A stretch of 64,000 nucleotides of DNA from Hymenobacter sp. 5317J-9 (lineage in GTDB: Bacteria > Bacteroidota > Bacteroidia > Cytophagales > Hymenobacteraceae): positions 186,001 through 250,000 of the forward strand of contig NZ_CP095050.1 of NCBI RefSeq assembly GCF_022921075.1. The letters run 5' to 3'. This document shows, in pieces, positions 50,425-58,656 of this stretch (position 1 is the stretch's first letter; each line of letters begins with the position of its first letter). The position numbers were made by a program, and so were the translations under genes. The notes beneath the pieces are model-generated. The model saw only the letters and a list, made by a program, of their open reading frames with translations. It ran no database searches and was not told the DNA's origin.

Positions 50425-50525
50425 GATAAGAAGGACAAGGTGAAAGATTGAACTTGCCCCTCATTACGCAACGCTACGCAAATAGATTATCCAAAAGCAA
50501 TATTTATATGTTAAATATCTGTAAA

Positions 50526-51227
50526 TCAAAACTTTGACTGAATAAACAAGCCGATTTGCTGCATGAAAGCCGGACCGGCAGCCGGCAGAAGGGCCAGCAG
50601 CAGCACCACGCCGTAGAGGGCGCCGTAGAAATGGGCGTCGTGGTTCACATTGTCGGCCCGGCGGCGGGCCATGTAGTAGGAATAGGCGAGGTAGAGGAAG
50701 CCAAACAGGAAGGGCTGGATGGGGAAGGGAATGGGGAAGATGATGATGCCCCCGCCATTGGCGCTAACGGGCATTAGCACGATGCTGGCGAATAGCACCG
50801 ACGCCACCCCGCCCGAAGCTCCCAGGCTGCGGTAGCCGCGGTCGTCGCGGTGTTTGAAATAAGTGGGCAAATCGGAAAGGATGATGCCGCCCAGGTAGAG
50901 CAGCAGGAACAGGCCGAGGCCGGGTAGCTCGCCATAGCCATCATACAAAGTCCCGAGCACCACCGGGGCGAAGGAGTAGAAGGCAAACATGTTAAAAAAC
51001 AGGTGGGCGATGTCGGCGTGCAAGAAGCCGGAAGTGAGCAGCCGGTACCATTGCCCACCGGAGCGAGCCATGCGGTAGGGCTCCATTATCCAGGAATCCA
51101 TCAGTTCCTGCTTGGACCAGGCGTAGACGGAGATGGCAACTGTGAGGCCGATGATGATGAGAATGGGATTGAGCACGGGATATAGGAAAGTAGCACAGGC
51201 TTTGGTCTGCGCAAGGAAGAAAGGCAC
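50526..51227 (-). CDS. Rhomboid family intramembrane serine protease
   Basis: 233 aa, six membrane helices. The active site is complete: Ser138 in SLGASGGVAS and His199 in NHDAHFYGALYG; the oxyanion region HLFFNMFAFYSFAP is also present. Rhomboids cut helices inside the membrane. The first codon used is GTG; a second GTG 51 bp downstream, right before the first helix, is possible. It follows the polyprenyl synthetase gene by 34 bp on the same strand. The substrates are unknown. Confidence 0.88.
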   Translation of the reverse strand: MPFFLAQTKACATFLYPVLNPILIIIGLTVAISVYAWSKQELMDSWIMEPYRMARSGGQWYRLLTSGFLHADIAHLFFNMFAFYSFAPVVLGTLYDGYGELPGLGLFLLLYLGGIILSDLPTYFKHRDDRGYRSLGASGGVASVLFASIVLMPVSANGGGIIIFPIPFPIQPFLFGFLYLAYSYYMARRRADNVNHDAHFYGALYGVVLLLALLPAAGPAFMQQIGLFIQSKF

Positions 51228-51261
51228 AAGCGTGGGCCTGGGCTAGGAGGCAATAAAGCAC

Positions 51262-52233
51262 CTAGCTTTCGCGGTCCATGAGCTGAAGCGCCAACTGATG
51301 CAGGGGTTGCTTGCGCTCATTTGGGGCCGCTACGCGCTCCAGATGCTGCAAGGCATCTTGGAAGTAGTCGTTGATGAGAGCTTCCGTCTGAGGGCGAATT
51401 TCGAGCTCGTCGTAGATGGCCCGCACGGCCTGGACTTTGGCTTCGGCATCGGGCACGGGCTGGCCGATGTGCTGGGCCAAGGTAGCCTGCTGGGCGGGGC
51501 CGGCCTGGGCCTGGGCGGAGAGCAAGAGGAAGGTTTTCTTGTCGGAGATGATGTCGCCGCCCACGCGCTTGCCGAAGGTGGCGGCGTCGCCGTACACGTC
51601 GAGCAGGTCGTCGCGCAGCTGGAAGGCCAAGCCGATGTCGGTGCCGAACTGGCGGAGGTGCTCGGCGTCTTCTTCTGAAGCGCCGGCGAGGCGGGCCCCC
51701 AGCTCTAGGCAGAAGCCGAGGAGGACGGCCGTTTTCAGGCGAATCATATCCAGGTATTGGGCGATGCTGACCTGGGGTTCGGTCTCGAAGTTCATGTCCC
51801 ACTGCTGGCCTTCGCAGACCTCGGCGGCCGTCTGGCTGAAGCGGGCGAGGATGCGTGGGAGCAGCGCGGGCGGCACGTCTAGGAACAACTCGTAAGCGCG
51901 CACCAGCATCACGTCGCCGGAGAGGATGGCCACGTTGGGATTCCACTTTTCGTGCACGGTGGCCTTGCCGCGGCGCAGAGGGGCCTGGTCCATCAGGTCG
52001 TCGTGGAGGAGGGTGAAGTTGTGGAATACCTCCGTGGCCAGAGCCGGCTTCAGGATGCCGCTGAGGTCATCGGTGAAGAGGTGGGCGCCGAGCAGCGTGA
52101 GCAGCGGCCGGATGCGTTTGCCACCCAGGCCCATGATGTAGCGGATGGGGGCGTAGAGGGTATCGGGAGCTTGGCCGTAATCGAGTTCGGCGAGGGCGGC
52201 GGTGATGTTAGCGGGGAAGTCGGCTGGGGTCAT
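51262..52233 (-). CDS. Polyprenyl synthetase family protein
   Basis: All-trans isoprenyl diphosphate synthase, 323 aa. Both aspartate-rich motifs are intact: DDLMD (78-82) in LLHDDLMDQAPLRRGK and DDLLD (208-212) in LAFQLRDDLLDVYGD, with GGKRIRPLL near 38. It condenses isopentenyl diphosphate with allylic diphosphates. Chain length cannot be fixed, but two residues upstream of the first motif are Leu-Leu-His, suggesting medium products (geranylgeranyl or longer). The ATG at 52233 starts the family core; an 8-codon longer frame reaches the repeat-rich DNA upstream. Confidence 0.92.
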   Translation of the reverse strand: MTPADFPANITAALAELDYGQAPDTLYAPIRYIMGLGGKRIRPLLTLLGAHLFTDDLSGILKPALATEVFHNFTLLHDDLMDQAPLRRGKATVHEKWNPNVAILSGDVMLVRAYELFLDVPPALLPRILARFSQTAAEVCEGQQWDMNFETEPQVSIAQYLDMIRLKTAVLLGFCLELGARLAGASEEDAEHLRQFGTDIGLAFQLRDDLLDVYGDAATFGKRVGGDIISDKKTFLLLSAQAQAGPAQQATLAQHIGQPVPDAEAKVQAVRAIYDELEIRPQTEALINDYFQDALQHLERVAAPNERKQPLHQLALQLMDRES

Positions 52234-52257
52234 AGGTGGTGCAAAGAACGAGGGCAT

Positions 52258-52313
52258 CTGTCATTGCGAGTGAAGCGCAGCGGAACGCGGCAATCTGTCC
52301 TCTCGATGCGACC
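52258..52313. repeat. 56-bp repeat, family C, left copy
   Basis: It starts CTGTCATTGCGAG, contains GCGCAGCG and CGGCAATC, and ends CTCTCGATGCGACC. It is the inverse of 52744-52799 (50 of 56 positions by my count), and the DUF2695 gene lies between the two. Confidence 0.85.
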
Positions 52314-52351
52314 AGCCCTGAGACGCGACAACCCAAACAGACAAGCCCAGG

Positions 52352-52657
52352 TTATGGTAACAAGCCCTCGTACTCCTGCTCCACGTTTGCTAACGCTTCG
52401 CAGTCACAGTAGCCGCCAAAGTCGCCCAGCCATTGCTTAATGGGTTCAAAAGCTAGGTTGTGGCTGGCGGCGTATTCCTGAGCGAACCGTAGCGTGTCGT
52501 CGCAACCATGCTCCGACAGTTGCTGGTCAAGGTGGTCGAAAAAAGACTGCAGCGTCTCCTTATGCATCGGCAGCGCCGCGAGTTTCTCGGTGTTGGCGTT
52601 TTGCCGCAACTCGTTTTGAATGGCTTTACGGCGTTGCTTTTCTTCTTGGGATGGCAT
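52352..52657 (-). CDS. DUF2695 family protein
   Basis: 101 aa soluble protein. A charged N-terminal helix (KQRRKAIQNELRQ) precedes the DUF2695 domain (about 40-97): LQSFFDHLDQQLSEHGCDDTL, then NLAFEPIKQWLGDFGGYCDCEALANVE, whose GGYCDCE..NV is the family signature and could bind metal or form a redox pair. The function is unknown. It is boxed by inverse copies of a 56-bp repeat, and its codons are AT-richer than those of the flanking genes, which fits a mobile cassette. Confidence 0.82.
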   Translation of the reverse strand: MPSQEEKQRRKAIQNELRQNANTEKLAALPMHKETLQSFFDHLDQQLSEHGCDDTLRFAQEYAASHNLAFEPIKQWLGDFGGYCDCEALANVEQEYEGLLP

Positions 52658-52694
52658 GGATGAAAGGCGAATACGTTCGGGATAAAACTAGACC

Positions 52695-52727
52695 AAAAAG
52701 CCCCGACTCTGGGTAGAGCCGGGGCTT
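52695..52727 (-). terminator. Terminator of the RNase R gene
   Basis: AAGCCCCG and CGGGGCTT with an extra CTCT/AGAG pair form the stem. On the minus strand a T-run follows. It lies beyond the right family C repeat, so that repeat is transcribed with rnr. Confidence 0.8.
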
Positions 52728-52743
52728 GTCACATCTCAAGGTT

Positions 52744-52799
52744 GGTCGCATCGAGAGGAAGGATTGCCGCGGTTCGCTGCGCTCCCCTCGCAATGACAG
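52744..52799. repeat. 56-bp repeat, family C, right copy (inverted)
   Basis: The inverse of 52258-52313 with six differences. It starts GGTCGCATCGAGAGG and ends CTCGCAATGACAG, 7 bp short of the RNase R stop codon. Confidence 0.85.
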
Positions 52800-52806
52800 G
52801 CGACGG

Positions 52807-55290
52807 CTAGCGGCGCTTGTTGCCCTTGTGGCCGCCCTTGCTGTGGCCCTTACCGCCGCTGTGGTCGCGGTAGCCGCGGGGCTCGCTGCTGCGCTGCTTG
52901 CGCTCGTCGGCTTCGCGTTGCTTCACATGGGCGGGGCGGTCGTCGACCAACTCGAAGTCGATGGTACGGTCGAGCAGGTTGGCGGATTTTACGACTACCA
53001 TCATCTCGTCGCCGAACTGGATGATGCGCTTGTTGCGGCGGCCCACGATGCGGTAGTTGTCCTTGTCAAGCTCGTACTCGTCGCCGGGAATGTCGCTGAT
53101 GCGGACCATGCCCTCGCACTTGTTCTCCTCGATTTCAATGTACATGCCGCGCTCCGTCAGGCCCGATACCACGCCCTTGAAGGTGTTGCCGATTTCATCA
53201 GCCATGAACTCGACCTGCTTGAATTTAATGCTGGCGCGCTCGGCGTTGGCGGCCAGTTTTTCGCGGGCCGAGGAGTGCTTACACTCTTCTTCCACGGGCT
53301 CGACGGCCACGTTCTTGCCGCCGAGCAGGTAGTGCTCCAACAGGCGGTGGGCCATCATGTCCGGGTAGCGGCGGATGGGCGAGGTGAAGTGCGAGTAGTG
53401 GTCGAAGGCCAGGCCGAAATGGCCGAGCGGCTCGGTGGTGTAAATGGCCTTGCTCATGGTCCGAATGGCCAGGCCCTGGAGCACGTTTTGCTCGGGCTTG
53501 CCCATCACCTCGGAACTGAGGTTGTTGAGCTCGGTGCTGATTTTTTTCGGGTTTTCGAGCTTGAGCTTGTAGCCGAATTTCTGGGCGAAGAGGGCGAAGG
53601 TTTGGAGGCGTTCGGGCTCGGGCGCGTCGTGGGTGCGGTACACCATGGTGAAGCGCGGCTTGGTCTTTTTGAGGTTGAACACGAACTCGGCCACCTTGCG
53701 GTTGGCCAGCAGCATGAACTCCTCAATCATCTTGTGGGCGTCCTTCCGCTCCTTCACATACACGCCGAGGGGCTTGCCGTTCTCGTCGAGCCGGAACTTC
53801 ACCTCCTGGGTTTCGAAGGTGATGGCCCCCTGCTTGAAGCGCAGCGCACACAGCTTATGCGCGATGCCGTTCATCAGATTTATCTCCTCGGCGTAGTCGC
53901 CCTCCTTGCTTTCGATGCGCTCCTGGGCCTCCTCGTAGCTGAAGCGGCGGTCGGAGTGAATGATGGTTTTGCCGAACCACGACTCGTAGAGCTTGCCGTT
54001 TTCATCGAGCTCGAACACGGCCGAAAAGGTCAGCTTGTCCTCATGCGGGCGTAGCGAGCAGAGGCCGTTGCTCAGGCGCTCGGGCAGCATCGGAATCACG
54101 CGGTCGACGAGGTACACCGAGGTGGCGCGGTGCTTGCCCTCGCGCTCCAGCTCGGTGCCGGGGCGCACGTAGTGGGTAACGTCGGCGATGTGCACGCCGA
54201 TTTCCCAATGGCCGTTTTCCAGCTTCTGAATGCTCAGGGCATCGTCAAAATCCTTGGCGTCGGCGGGGTCGATGGTGAAAGTGGTGATGTTGCGGAAGTC
54301 GCGGCGGCGGGCAATTTCATCCTCCGCAATGACCTCGCTGATGCCTTCCGATTCCTCCTCCACTTCCGAGGGGAATTCAAAGGGCAAGCCGAACTCGGCC
54401 ATGATGGCGTTTATCTCGGCTTCATTGCCGCCGGCCGCGCCGAAGTTGCGGATGACCTCGCCCACCGGCTGCCGGCTGCTGTCCTCCGGAAACTCATTGA
54501 TGCGGACCAGCACCTTGTCGCCGTTGCGCGATTCGTGCAGCAAATGCGGCGGCACGAACACGTCGAAATACACCTTGCGGTTGTCCGGCTTCACGAAGCC
54601 GAGCGTACCCTGAATCTGGATGCGGCCCACGATTTCGGGGCGCACCCGCTTGAGGACTTCCACCACATCGCCCATCGGTCGGCCGTCGCGGGAGCCGCTA
54701 CGCAGGCGCACCCGCACCACATCGCCCTGCAGCGCAAACTTGAGCTGGTCGGTGAACACGCGGATGTCGTCGTGCTCGCCCGTGCCCTCCGGCACCACGA
54801 AGGCGAAGTTGGGCGTGGCCAAATCGACGGTGCCGATGACGGTGTTCGAGGGGGCGCGCTCGGGACGGTCGTCGCCGTCCACGTAGTCGAAGCCAGCCGA
54901 GCGGCGGCGGTGCACGATGGGGTCCTGACCGAACTCGGCCTGTACCGAACGGTTGCGGGGCGGGGCAATGGGCGAGTCGCCTTTTTTGGTTGATTTCCGG
55001 GCGCTGGACGGCATCAAAGCCGCCGCCACGGCGTCGGTATCGGCGAGGCGGTATTCGTCGTTTTGGAGCAGTGTAATGAGGCCGTTTTTGCGCAGCACCT
55101 TGATGTGGGCAAAAATCTCCTCGCGCTGGCCCTTGGTCGTGACGCCGAGACGGCGCGAGAGCTGGCGGTAGGCGAGGACTTTGGTGGGGTTGTCGGCGAA
55201 GACGCGCAGGACTTGGTCTTGGGTGATGGCCGCGGGTTCGGGCTTTTCGCGCTTGGCGCGGGGAGCCCGGGAGTTTTCGGGGGTATTCAT
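52807..55290 (-). CDS. rnr: Ribonuclease R
   Basis: 3'-5' exoribonuclease of the RNB family that degrades structured RNA and takes part in rRNA and tmRNA-linked quality control. 827 aa. The N-terminal HTH and cold-shock domains (about 25-250) precede the RNB catalytic core, with TIDPADAKDFDDAL holding the metal-binding Asp residues, HIADVTHYV and LPERLSNGLCSL. A C-terminal S1 domain follows (FKGVVSGLTERGMYI) and a basic Gly/His/Lys tail. The ATG at 55290 starts the family-like part; 99 further open codons upstream translate only repeat DNA and are rejected. Confidence 0.94.
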   Translation of the reverse strand: MNTPENSRAPRAKREKPEPAAITQDQVLRVFADNPTKVLAYRQLSRRLGVTTKGQREEIFAHIKVLRKNGLITLLQNDEYRLADTDAVAAALMPSSARKSTKKGDSPIAPPRNRSVQAEFGQDPIVHRRRSAGFDYVDGDDRPERAPSNTVIGTVDLATPNFAFVVPEGTGEHDDIRVFTDQLKFALQGDVVRVRLRSGSRDGRPMGDVVEVLKRVRPEIVGRIQIQGTLGFVKPDNRKVYFDVFVPPHLLHESRNGDKVLVRINEFPEDSSRQPVGEVIRNFGAAGGNEAEINAIMAEFGLPFEFPSEVEEESEGISEVIAEDEIARRRDFRNITTFTIDPADAKDFDDALSIQKLENGHWEIGVHIADVTHYVRPGTELEREGKHRATSVYLVDRVIPMLPERLSNGLCSLRPHEDKLTFSAVFELDENGKLYESWFGKTIIHSDRRFSYEEAQERIESKEGDYAEEINLMNGIAHKLCALRFKQGAITFETQEVKFRLDENGKPLGVYVKERKDAHKMIEEFMLLANRKVAEFVFNLKKTKPRFTMVYRTHDAPEPERLQTFALFAQKFGYKLKLENPKKISTELNNLSSEVMGKPEQNVLQGLAIRTMSKAIYTTEPLGHFGLAFDHYSHFTSPIRRYPDMMAHRLLEHYLLGGKNVAVEPVEEECKHSSAREKLAANAERASIKFKQVEFMADEIGNTFKGVVSGLTERGMYIEIEENKCEGMVRISDIPGDEYELDKDNYRIVGRRNKRIIQFGDEMMVVVKSANLLDRTIDFELVDDRPAHVKQREADERKQRSSEPRGYRDHSGGKGHSKGGHKGNKRR

Positions 55291-55624
55291 TTGGGTAAAA
55301 GTGGCCGCCGAAAAGTGGTTTGGTCGCAGGCGGCGAGAGCGGAAAAATGAGTGGCTGGCTGGGCCGCGCCGCTTAGTGAAACGCGGGCCGGGCCGGGAGG
55401 TTGTAGCGCGGGCTCTGCGAGTCCGCGCGGGGTTGGGATTGACGCGGTAGCCGCCAGAAGCTGGAGCTTCGCTGGCGCTGCTTGAGTAGCATCTGGCGGC
55501 GCAAGGTATTGAGGCAAGCGCGGAGTAGCGTGTTGCTGTAGCGTGGACTCTGCGAGTCCGCGCCTGGGCGAACGATATACCGCCCAACGATGCGCGGACT
55601 CGCAGAGTCCACGCTACAGCCCAG
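55291..55624. repeat. Gene-free stretch filled by family F repeats
   Basis: 334 bp between the rnr start and the ABC protein's stop. It contains GGACTCTGCGAGTCCGCGC-type units at 55402-55428 and 55536-55563 (same direction) and at 55592-55619 (inverted), the last two making a 28-bp hairpin. A GCCGCCAGA/TCTGGCGGC inverted pair (55450-55458, 55492-55500) is a further element. The rnr promoter should lie at the left end, but no clear -7 box was seen. Confidence 0.8.
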
Positions 55625-57709
55625 CTATGCCCGGCTGGCTACGGCGGCTTCAATGTCGGCCAGGCTGTCCTTCGGGATGGCGGCTAGCAGGCCTTGGGTG
55701 TATTCGTGTTGGGGAGCGGCGTAGATGGCCGCCGCCGGGCCGCTTTCCACGATGCGGCCCTGGTGCATGACCAGCAGCCGGTCGCTCATAAACCGGGCCA
55801 CGGACAGGTCGTGCGTGATGAACAGATAGGTGATGCCGAACTCGCGTTTGAGGTCGTTGAGCAGGTTCAGGACCTGCGCCTGCACCGAGACGTCGAGGGC
55901 CGAAACCGACTCGTCGCAGACAATCAATTTGGGCTGTAAGGCCAGCGCCCGGGCAATACAGATGCGCTGCCGCTGCCCACCGCTGAACTCGTGCGGGTAG
56001 CGCTGGAAATGCTCGTCGCGCAGCCCCACGGTGCGCAGCAGCTCCAGCACCCGCGCCTTTTGCTGCTGGCGGGTGCCGCCCACGTTGTGCACGCGCATCG
56101 GCTCCCAGATGGCCTCGCCCACGGTCAGCATCGGGTTGAGGGCCGCGTAGGGGTCCTGAAACACCAGCTGCAAATCGCGCCGACGGCGGCGCAAGTCACC
56201 GCTCGACAGCTTCGCCAAATCGGTCCCTTCAAACAGGATGCTGCCCGCCGTTGGTTCCGTGAGGCGGAGCAGGGCCCGACCCAGCGTGGTCTTGCCGCAG
56301 CCCGACTCGCCCACGAGGCCGATGGTTTCGCCGGGGTAGAGCGTGAAGCTGACATCGTTCACGGCCCGCACGTAATCGGTGGCGCGGCGGAAGAAACCCT
56401 TGCGGAGCGGGAAGTAGACCTGGATGTTTTTTACTTCTAGGAGCGGCGCGGTTCCGTTTACCTCACCCCCCGGCCCCCTCTCCCGCGGAGAGGGGGAGCC
56501 TGGCGATTGGGTTGAGTCATCGGATAAACTCGGAGCGGAAGACGAGTTCAGAGCAGCCGATGAAACTGAAGCATCAGAAGCGGCTAGAGCTTCTTCTGAA
56601 ACATTGGATTCTTCATCGCGCAGAACTGGTGCCCCCTCTCCGCGGGAGAGGGGGTCAGGGGGTGAGGTGAACGGAACCGCGACCTTTTCCACCCGTGGAA
56701 CATCCCCCAAAACGCCATGTTCCACGGGGAACGTTTTGGCGGTTTCGATTTTATCGTGTAACTGCTGGGCCTCCACTTCGGGCGAAGATTCCGCAAGTGC
56801 CTCATCTGGCAGCGGAAGCACGGGCGCGGGCTGGGCCAAAAGCTGCCCGCTGGCGTCTTCCCGCATGAAATCGGCCACCACGGGGAGGCGTTTTTTGCCC
56901 ACCGAGAGGCGCGGACGGCACGCCAACAGGCCTTTTGTGTACGGATGTTGCGGATTTGAAAAAATATCCAGCACCCTCCCCTGTTCCACGACCTTGCCCC
57001 GGTACATCACCAGAATGCGGTCGGCGATTTCGGCCACCACGCCGAGGTCGTGGGTGATGAAGAGGACGGCCGTGTTGTGCTGGCGGCGCAGGTCGTCAAT
57101 CAGGCGCAGCATGCGGGCCTGCACGGTCACGTCGAGGGCTGTGGTGGGCTCGTCGGCGATGAGCAGGGCCGGGCGGCAGGCCATGGCCATGGCAATCATG
57201 ACGCGCTGCTTCTGGCCGCCCGAGATTTCGTGCGGGTAGCTGCCGAAAATGGCCTCGGGCCGCGGCAGCTGCGCCTCGGTGAATAGCTCGATGGTGCGGG
57301 CCTTGGCGGCGGCTTCGCTGAGGTCGGTGTGGAGGCGCAGGGCTTCCACCACCTGGCTGCCGCAGGTGTACACGGGGTTCAGCGAGGTCATCGGCTCCTG
57401 GAAAATCATGCCGATGTCGTTGCCGCGCACCTGGCGCAGGTCGGTTTCGGAGAGTTTCAGCAGGTCGGTTTGGCCCAGCTTTTCGGATTGGAAGAGGGCT
57501 TGGCCGCTGGCAATGCGGCCGGGCGGCATCGGAATCAGCCCCAGCAGCGCCAGCGACGTCACGGATTTGCCCGAGCCGGATTCGCCCACAATGGCCAGCG
57601 TTTCGCCCTGGTGCAGCTCAAACGACACGTTGTTCACGGCCCGCACGTCGCCGCGGTGGCTGGAGAAGTCAATGGTGAGGTTGGAAACGGTGAGCAGCGG
57701 GTTGGGCAC
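55625..57709 (-). CDS. Double-ATPase ABC protein (DppD-DppF/GsiA type) with repeat-derived linker
   Basis: 694 aa with two fused oligopeptide/nickel-type ATPase domains. First domain: Walker A GESGSGKS (42-49), signature SGGQKQR (163-169), Walker B LLIADEP, switch His220. Second: GESGCGKT (467-474), SGGQRQR (576-582), LIVCDE (595-600), His633. Both are complete and should energise import of peptides or similar solutes. The linker (about 285-420) is longer than usual; residues 345-363 and 402-420 are translated halves of an inverted repeat pair, and 328-341 of another. The start is GTG. No permease or binding-protein gene is adjacent, so the membrane partners are elsewhere. Confidence 0.9.
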   Translation of the reverse strand: MPNPLLTVSNLTIDFSSHRGDVRAVNNVSFELHQGETLAIVGESGSGKSVTSLALLGLIPMPPGRIASGQALFQSEKLGQTDLLKLSETDLRQVRGNDIGMIFQEPMTSLNPVYTCGSQVVEALRLHTDLSEAAAKARTIELFTEAQLPRPEAIFGSYPHEISGGQKQRVMIAMAMACRPALLIADEPTTALDVTVQARMLRLIDDLRRQHNTAVLFITHDLGVVAEIADRILVMYRGKVVEQGRVLDIFSNPQHPYTKGLLACRPRLSVGKKRLPVVADFMREDASGQLLAQPAPVLPLPDEALAESSPEVEAQQLHDKIETAKTFPVEHGVLGDVPRVEKVAVPFTSPPDPLSRGEGAPVLRDEESNVSEEALAASDASVSSAALNSSSAPSLSDDSTQSPGSPSPRERGPGGEVNGTAPLLEVKNIQVYFPLRKGFFRRATDYVRAVNDVSFTLYPGETIGLVGESGCGKTTLGRALLRLTEPTAGSILFEGTDLAKLSSGDLRRRRRDLQLVFQDPYAALNPMLTVGEAIWEPMRVHNVGGTRQQQKARVLELLRTVGLRDEHFQRYPHEFSGGQRQRICIARALALQPKLIVCDESVSALDVSVQAQVLNLLNDLKREFGITYLFITHDLSVARFMSDRLLVMHQGRIVESGPAAAIYAAPQHEYTQGLLAAIPKDSLADIEAAVASRA
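56448..56680. repeat. Inverted repeat pair inside the ABC coding region, family G
   Basis: 56448-56500 and 56628-56680 are inverse copies over about 53 bp with few differences; each contains its own CCCTCTCCCGCGGAGAGGG hairpin. Read as protein they give [11 protein letters not shown] and [15 protein letters not shown]. Adjacent, CCCGTGGAACAT (56692-56703) is mirrored exactly at 56717-56728. Confidence 0.88.
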
Positions 57710-57789
57710 GGAGGGAATTGTGGGTGGCAGTTTGGGATAGTTTTAAGCCGGTTTAAGCAGTTTGAGTACGCAAGAACGTCAATACACCA

Positions 57790-57834
57790 GAACGTCATGC
57801 TGAGCGAAGCCGAAGCATCTCTACCGCTTCGTTG
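57790..57834. repeat. Family A half-repeat
   Basis: A single arm of the family A palindrome (core GCTGAGCGAAGCCGAAGC, ending CTACCGCTTCGTTG). It ends 3 bp before the stop codon of the GIY-YIG gene. It is in the same orientation as 58142. Confidence 0.85.
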
Positions 57835-57837
57835 GAA

Positions 57838-58128
57838 TTAGCCTTCCCAAGTATCTAAATCAATGGCTTTCCACGTCGGATTAAATGCAGTAATCAGCGC
57901 GTCTTTCTTCCGGCGTGTCCAGCCTTTCAGTTGCTTTTCCCGTGCTATGGCCTGCATAGCATCGGGTGAAATTTCAAAGTAAACCAGCAAATCAGCCTGA
58001 TACCGCCCAGTAAATTTCCCCGCATCTCCCCGGCCGCTGCTGTGCTCATAAAGCCGCCGCGTGAGGTCGTTGGTGACGCCGATGTACAGAACGGTTTGGG
58101 TTTGATTTGTCAGGATGTAGACGTACAT
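57838..58128 (-). CDS. GIY-YIG nuclease family protein (YhbQ/UPF0213-like)
   Basis: 96 aa single-domain GIY-YIG protein. VYILTNQTQTVLYIGVTNDL supplies the two Tyr/Gly motif strands, LTRRLYEHSSG the catalytic Arg region, and AREKQLKGWTRRKKDALI the helix with the metal-binding Glu. Proteins of this size, common in Bacteroidota, are related to repair and homing nucleases, but their activity is mostly untested. It lies between two direct copies of a family A half-repeat, the left 3 bp from its stop and the right 14 bp before its start. Confidence 0.85.
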   Translation of the reverse strand: MYVYILTNQTQTVLYIGVTNDLTRRLYEHSSGRGDAGKFTGRYQADLLVYFEISPDAMQAIAREKQLKGWTRRKKDALITAFNPTWKAIDLDTWEG

Positions 58129-58141
58129 GCTAAGGCCTTTA

Positions 58142-58187
58142 GAACGTCATGCTGAGCGTAGTCGAAGCATCTCTACCGCTTCGTTGG
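58142..58187. repeat. Family A half-repeat
   Basis: A single arm, the same orientation as 57790 and inverse to 58582 (one mismatch in 44 bp). It stands between the GIY-YIG gene and the zinc-ribbon-like hypothetical gene. Confidence 0.88.
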
Positions 58188-58196
58188 TGAATTCAA

Positions 58197-58559
58197 TCAC
58201 TTCAGCATTTTCCATAGTAAGAAAAGTAGCGCAGCAGCAATCAGTATCAACCCACCAATACCTTTCATGCGGTCTGTTATTTTAATTCGTTGCACATGAG
58301 CAATTGCTATTTCTAGAGGCAGAAAATAACCGCGCCATGCGTTGTCAGGAGATGAAAGCGCCCATATTTCATTGCAACTACTGCACTGATAATAGCCATC
58401 TACTGCCGTTAAATTATGGCTTGATGCAATTGATGCTGGCTTTTCTATTAGCAATAATTGTCCTGCTTCTTGCTTGGCCTCTAGGATTTGAATGAAAGAT
58501 TCAAAATCCTGCCAAGTTGCGAAGGTGTCAATACGTTTTAAGAAGCAGTCCTTACACAT
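58197..58559 (-). CDS. Hypothetical protein with CxxC pairs and C-terminal membrane helix
   Basis: 120 aa, family not recognised. The N-terminus has CKDC (2-5), and the middle GYYQCSSCNEIWAL, so two CxxC pairs could hold one zinc. The C-terminus is a tail anchor (GIGGLILIAAALLFLLW). The gene is clearly AT-richer than its neighbours and is enclosed by inverse copies of the family A half-repeat 10 bp after its stop and 22 bp before its start. That pattern suggests an acquired cassette. The function is unknown. Confidence 0.68.
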   Translation of the reverse strand: MCKDCFLKRIDTFATWQDFESFIQILEAKQEAGQLLLIEKPASIASSHNLTAVDGYYQCSSCNEIWALSSPDNAWRGYFLPLEIAIAHVQRIKITDRMKGIGGLILIAAALLFLLWKMLK

Positions 58560-58581
58560 CAGGTTTTAAGAAATACGTTTT

Positions 58582-58626
58582 CAACGAAGCGGTAGAGATG
58601 CTTCGACTGCGCTCAGCATGACGTTT
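58582..58626. repeat. Family A half-repeat (inverted)
   Basis: Inverse of 58142-58187. Together the two enclose the hypothetical gene. It ends about 30 bp before the stop of the downstream lspA copy. Confidence 0.88.
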
Positions 58627-58656
58627 TAACGGTTTCGTTGCCGAACCTCTCCCCTA

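Noticed and set aside
55291..55587. N-terminal extension of RNase R by 99 codons
   Set aside because: The codons are translated family F repeats and the family start is at 55290.
56718..56733. Second parS-like sequence, TGTTCCACGGGGAACG
   Set aside because: It has two mismatches to the consensus and is better explained as part of the 12-bp inverted pair within the ABC linker.
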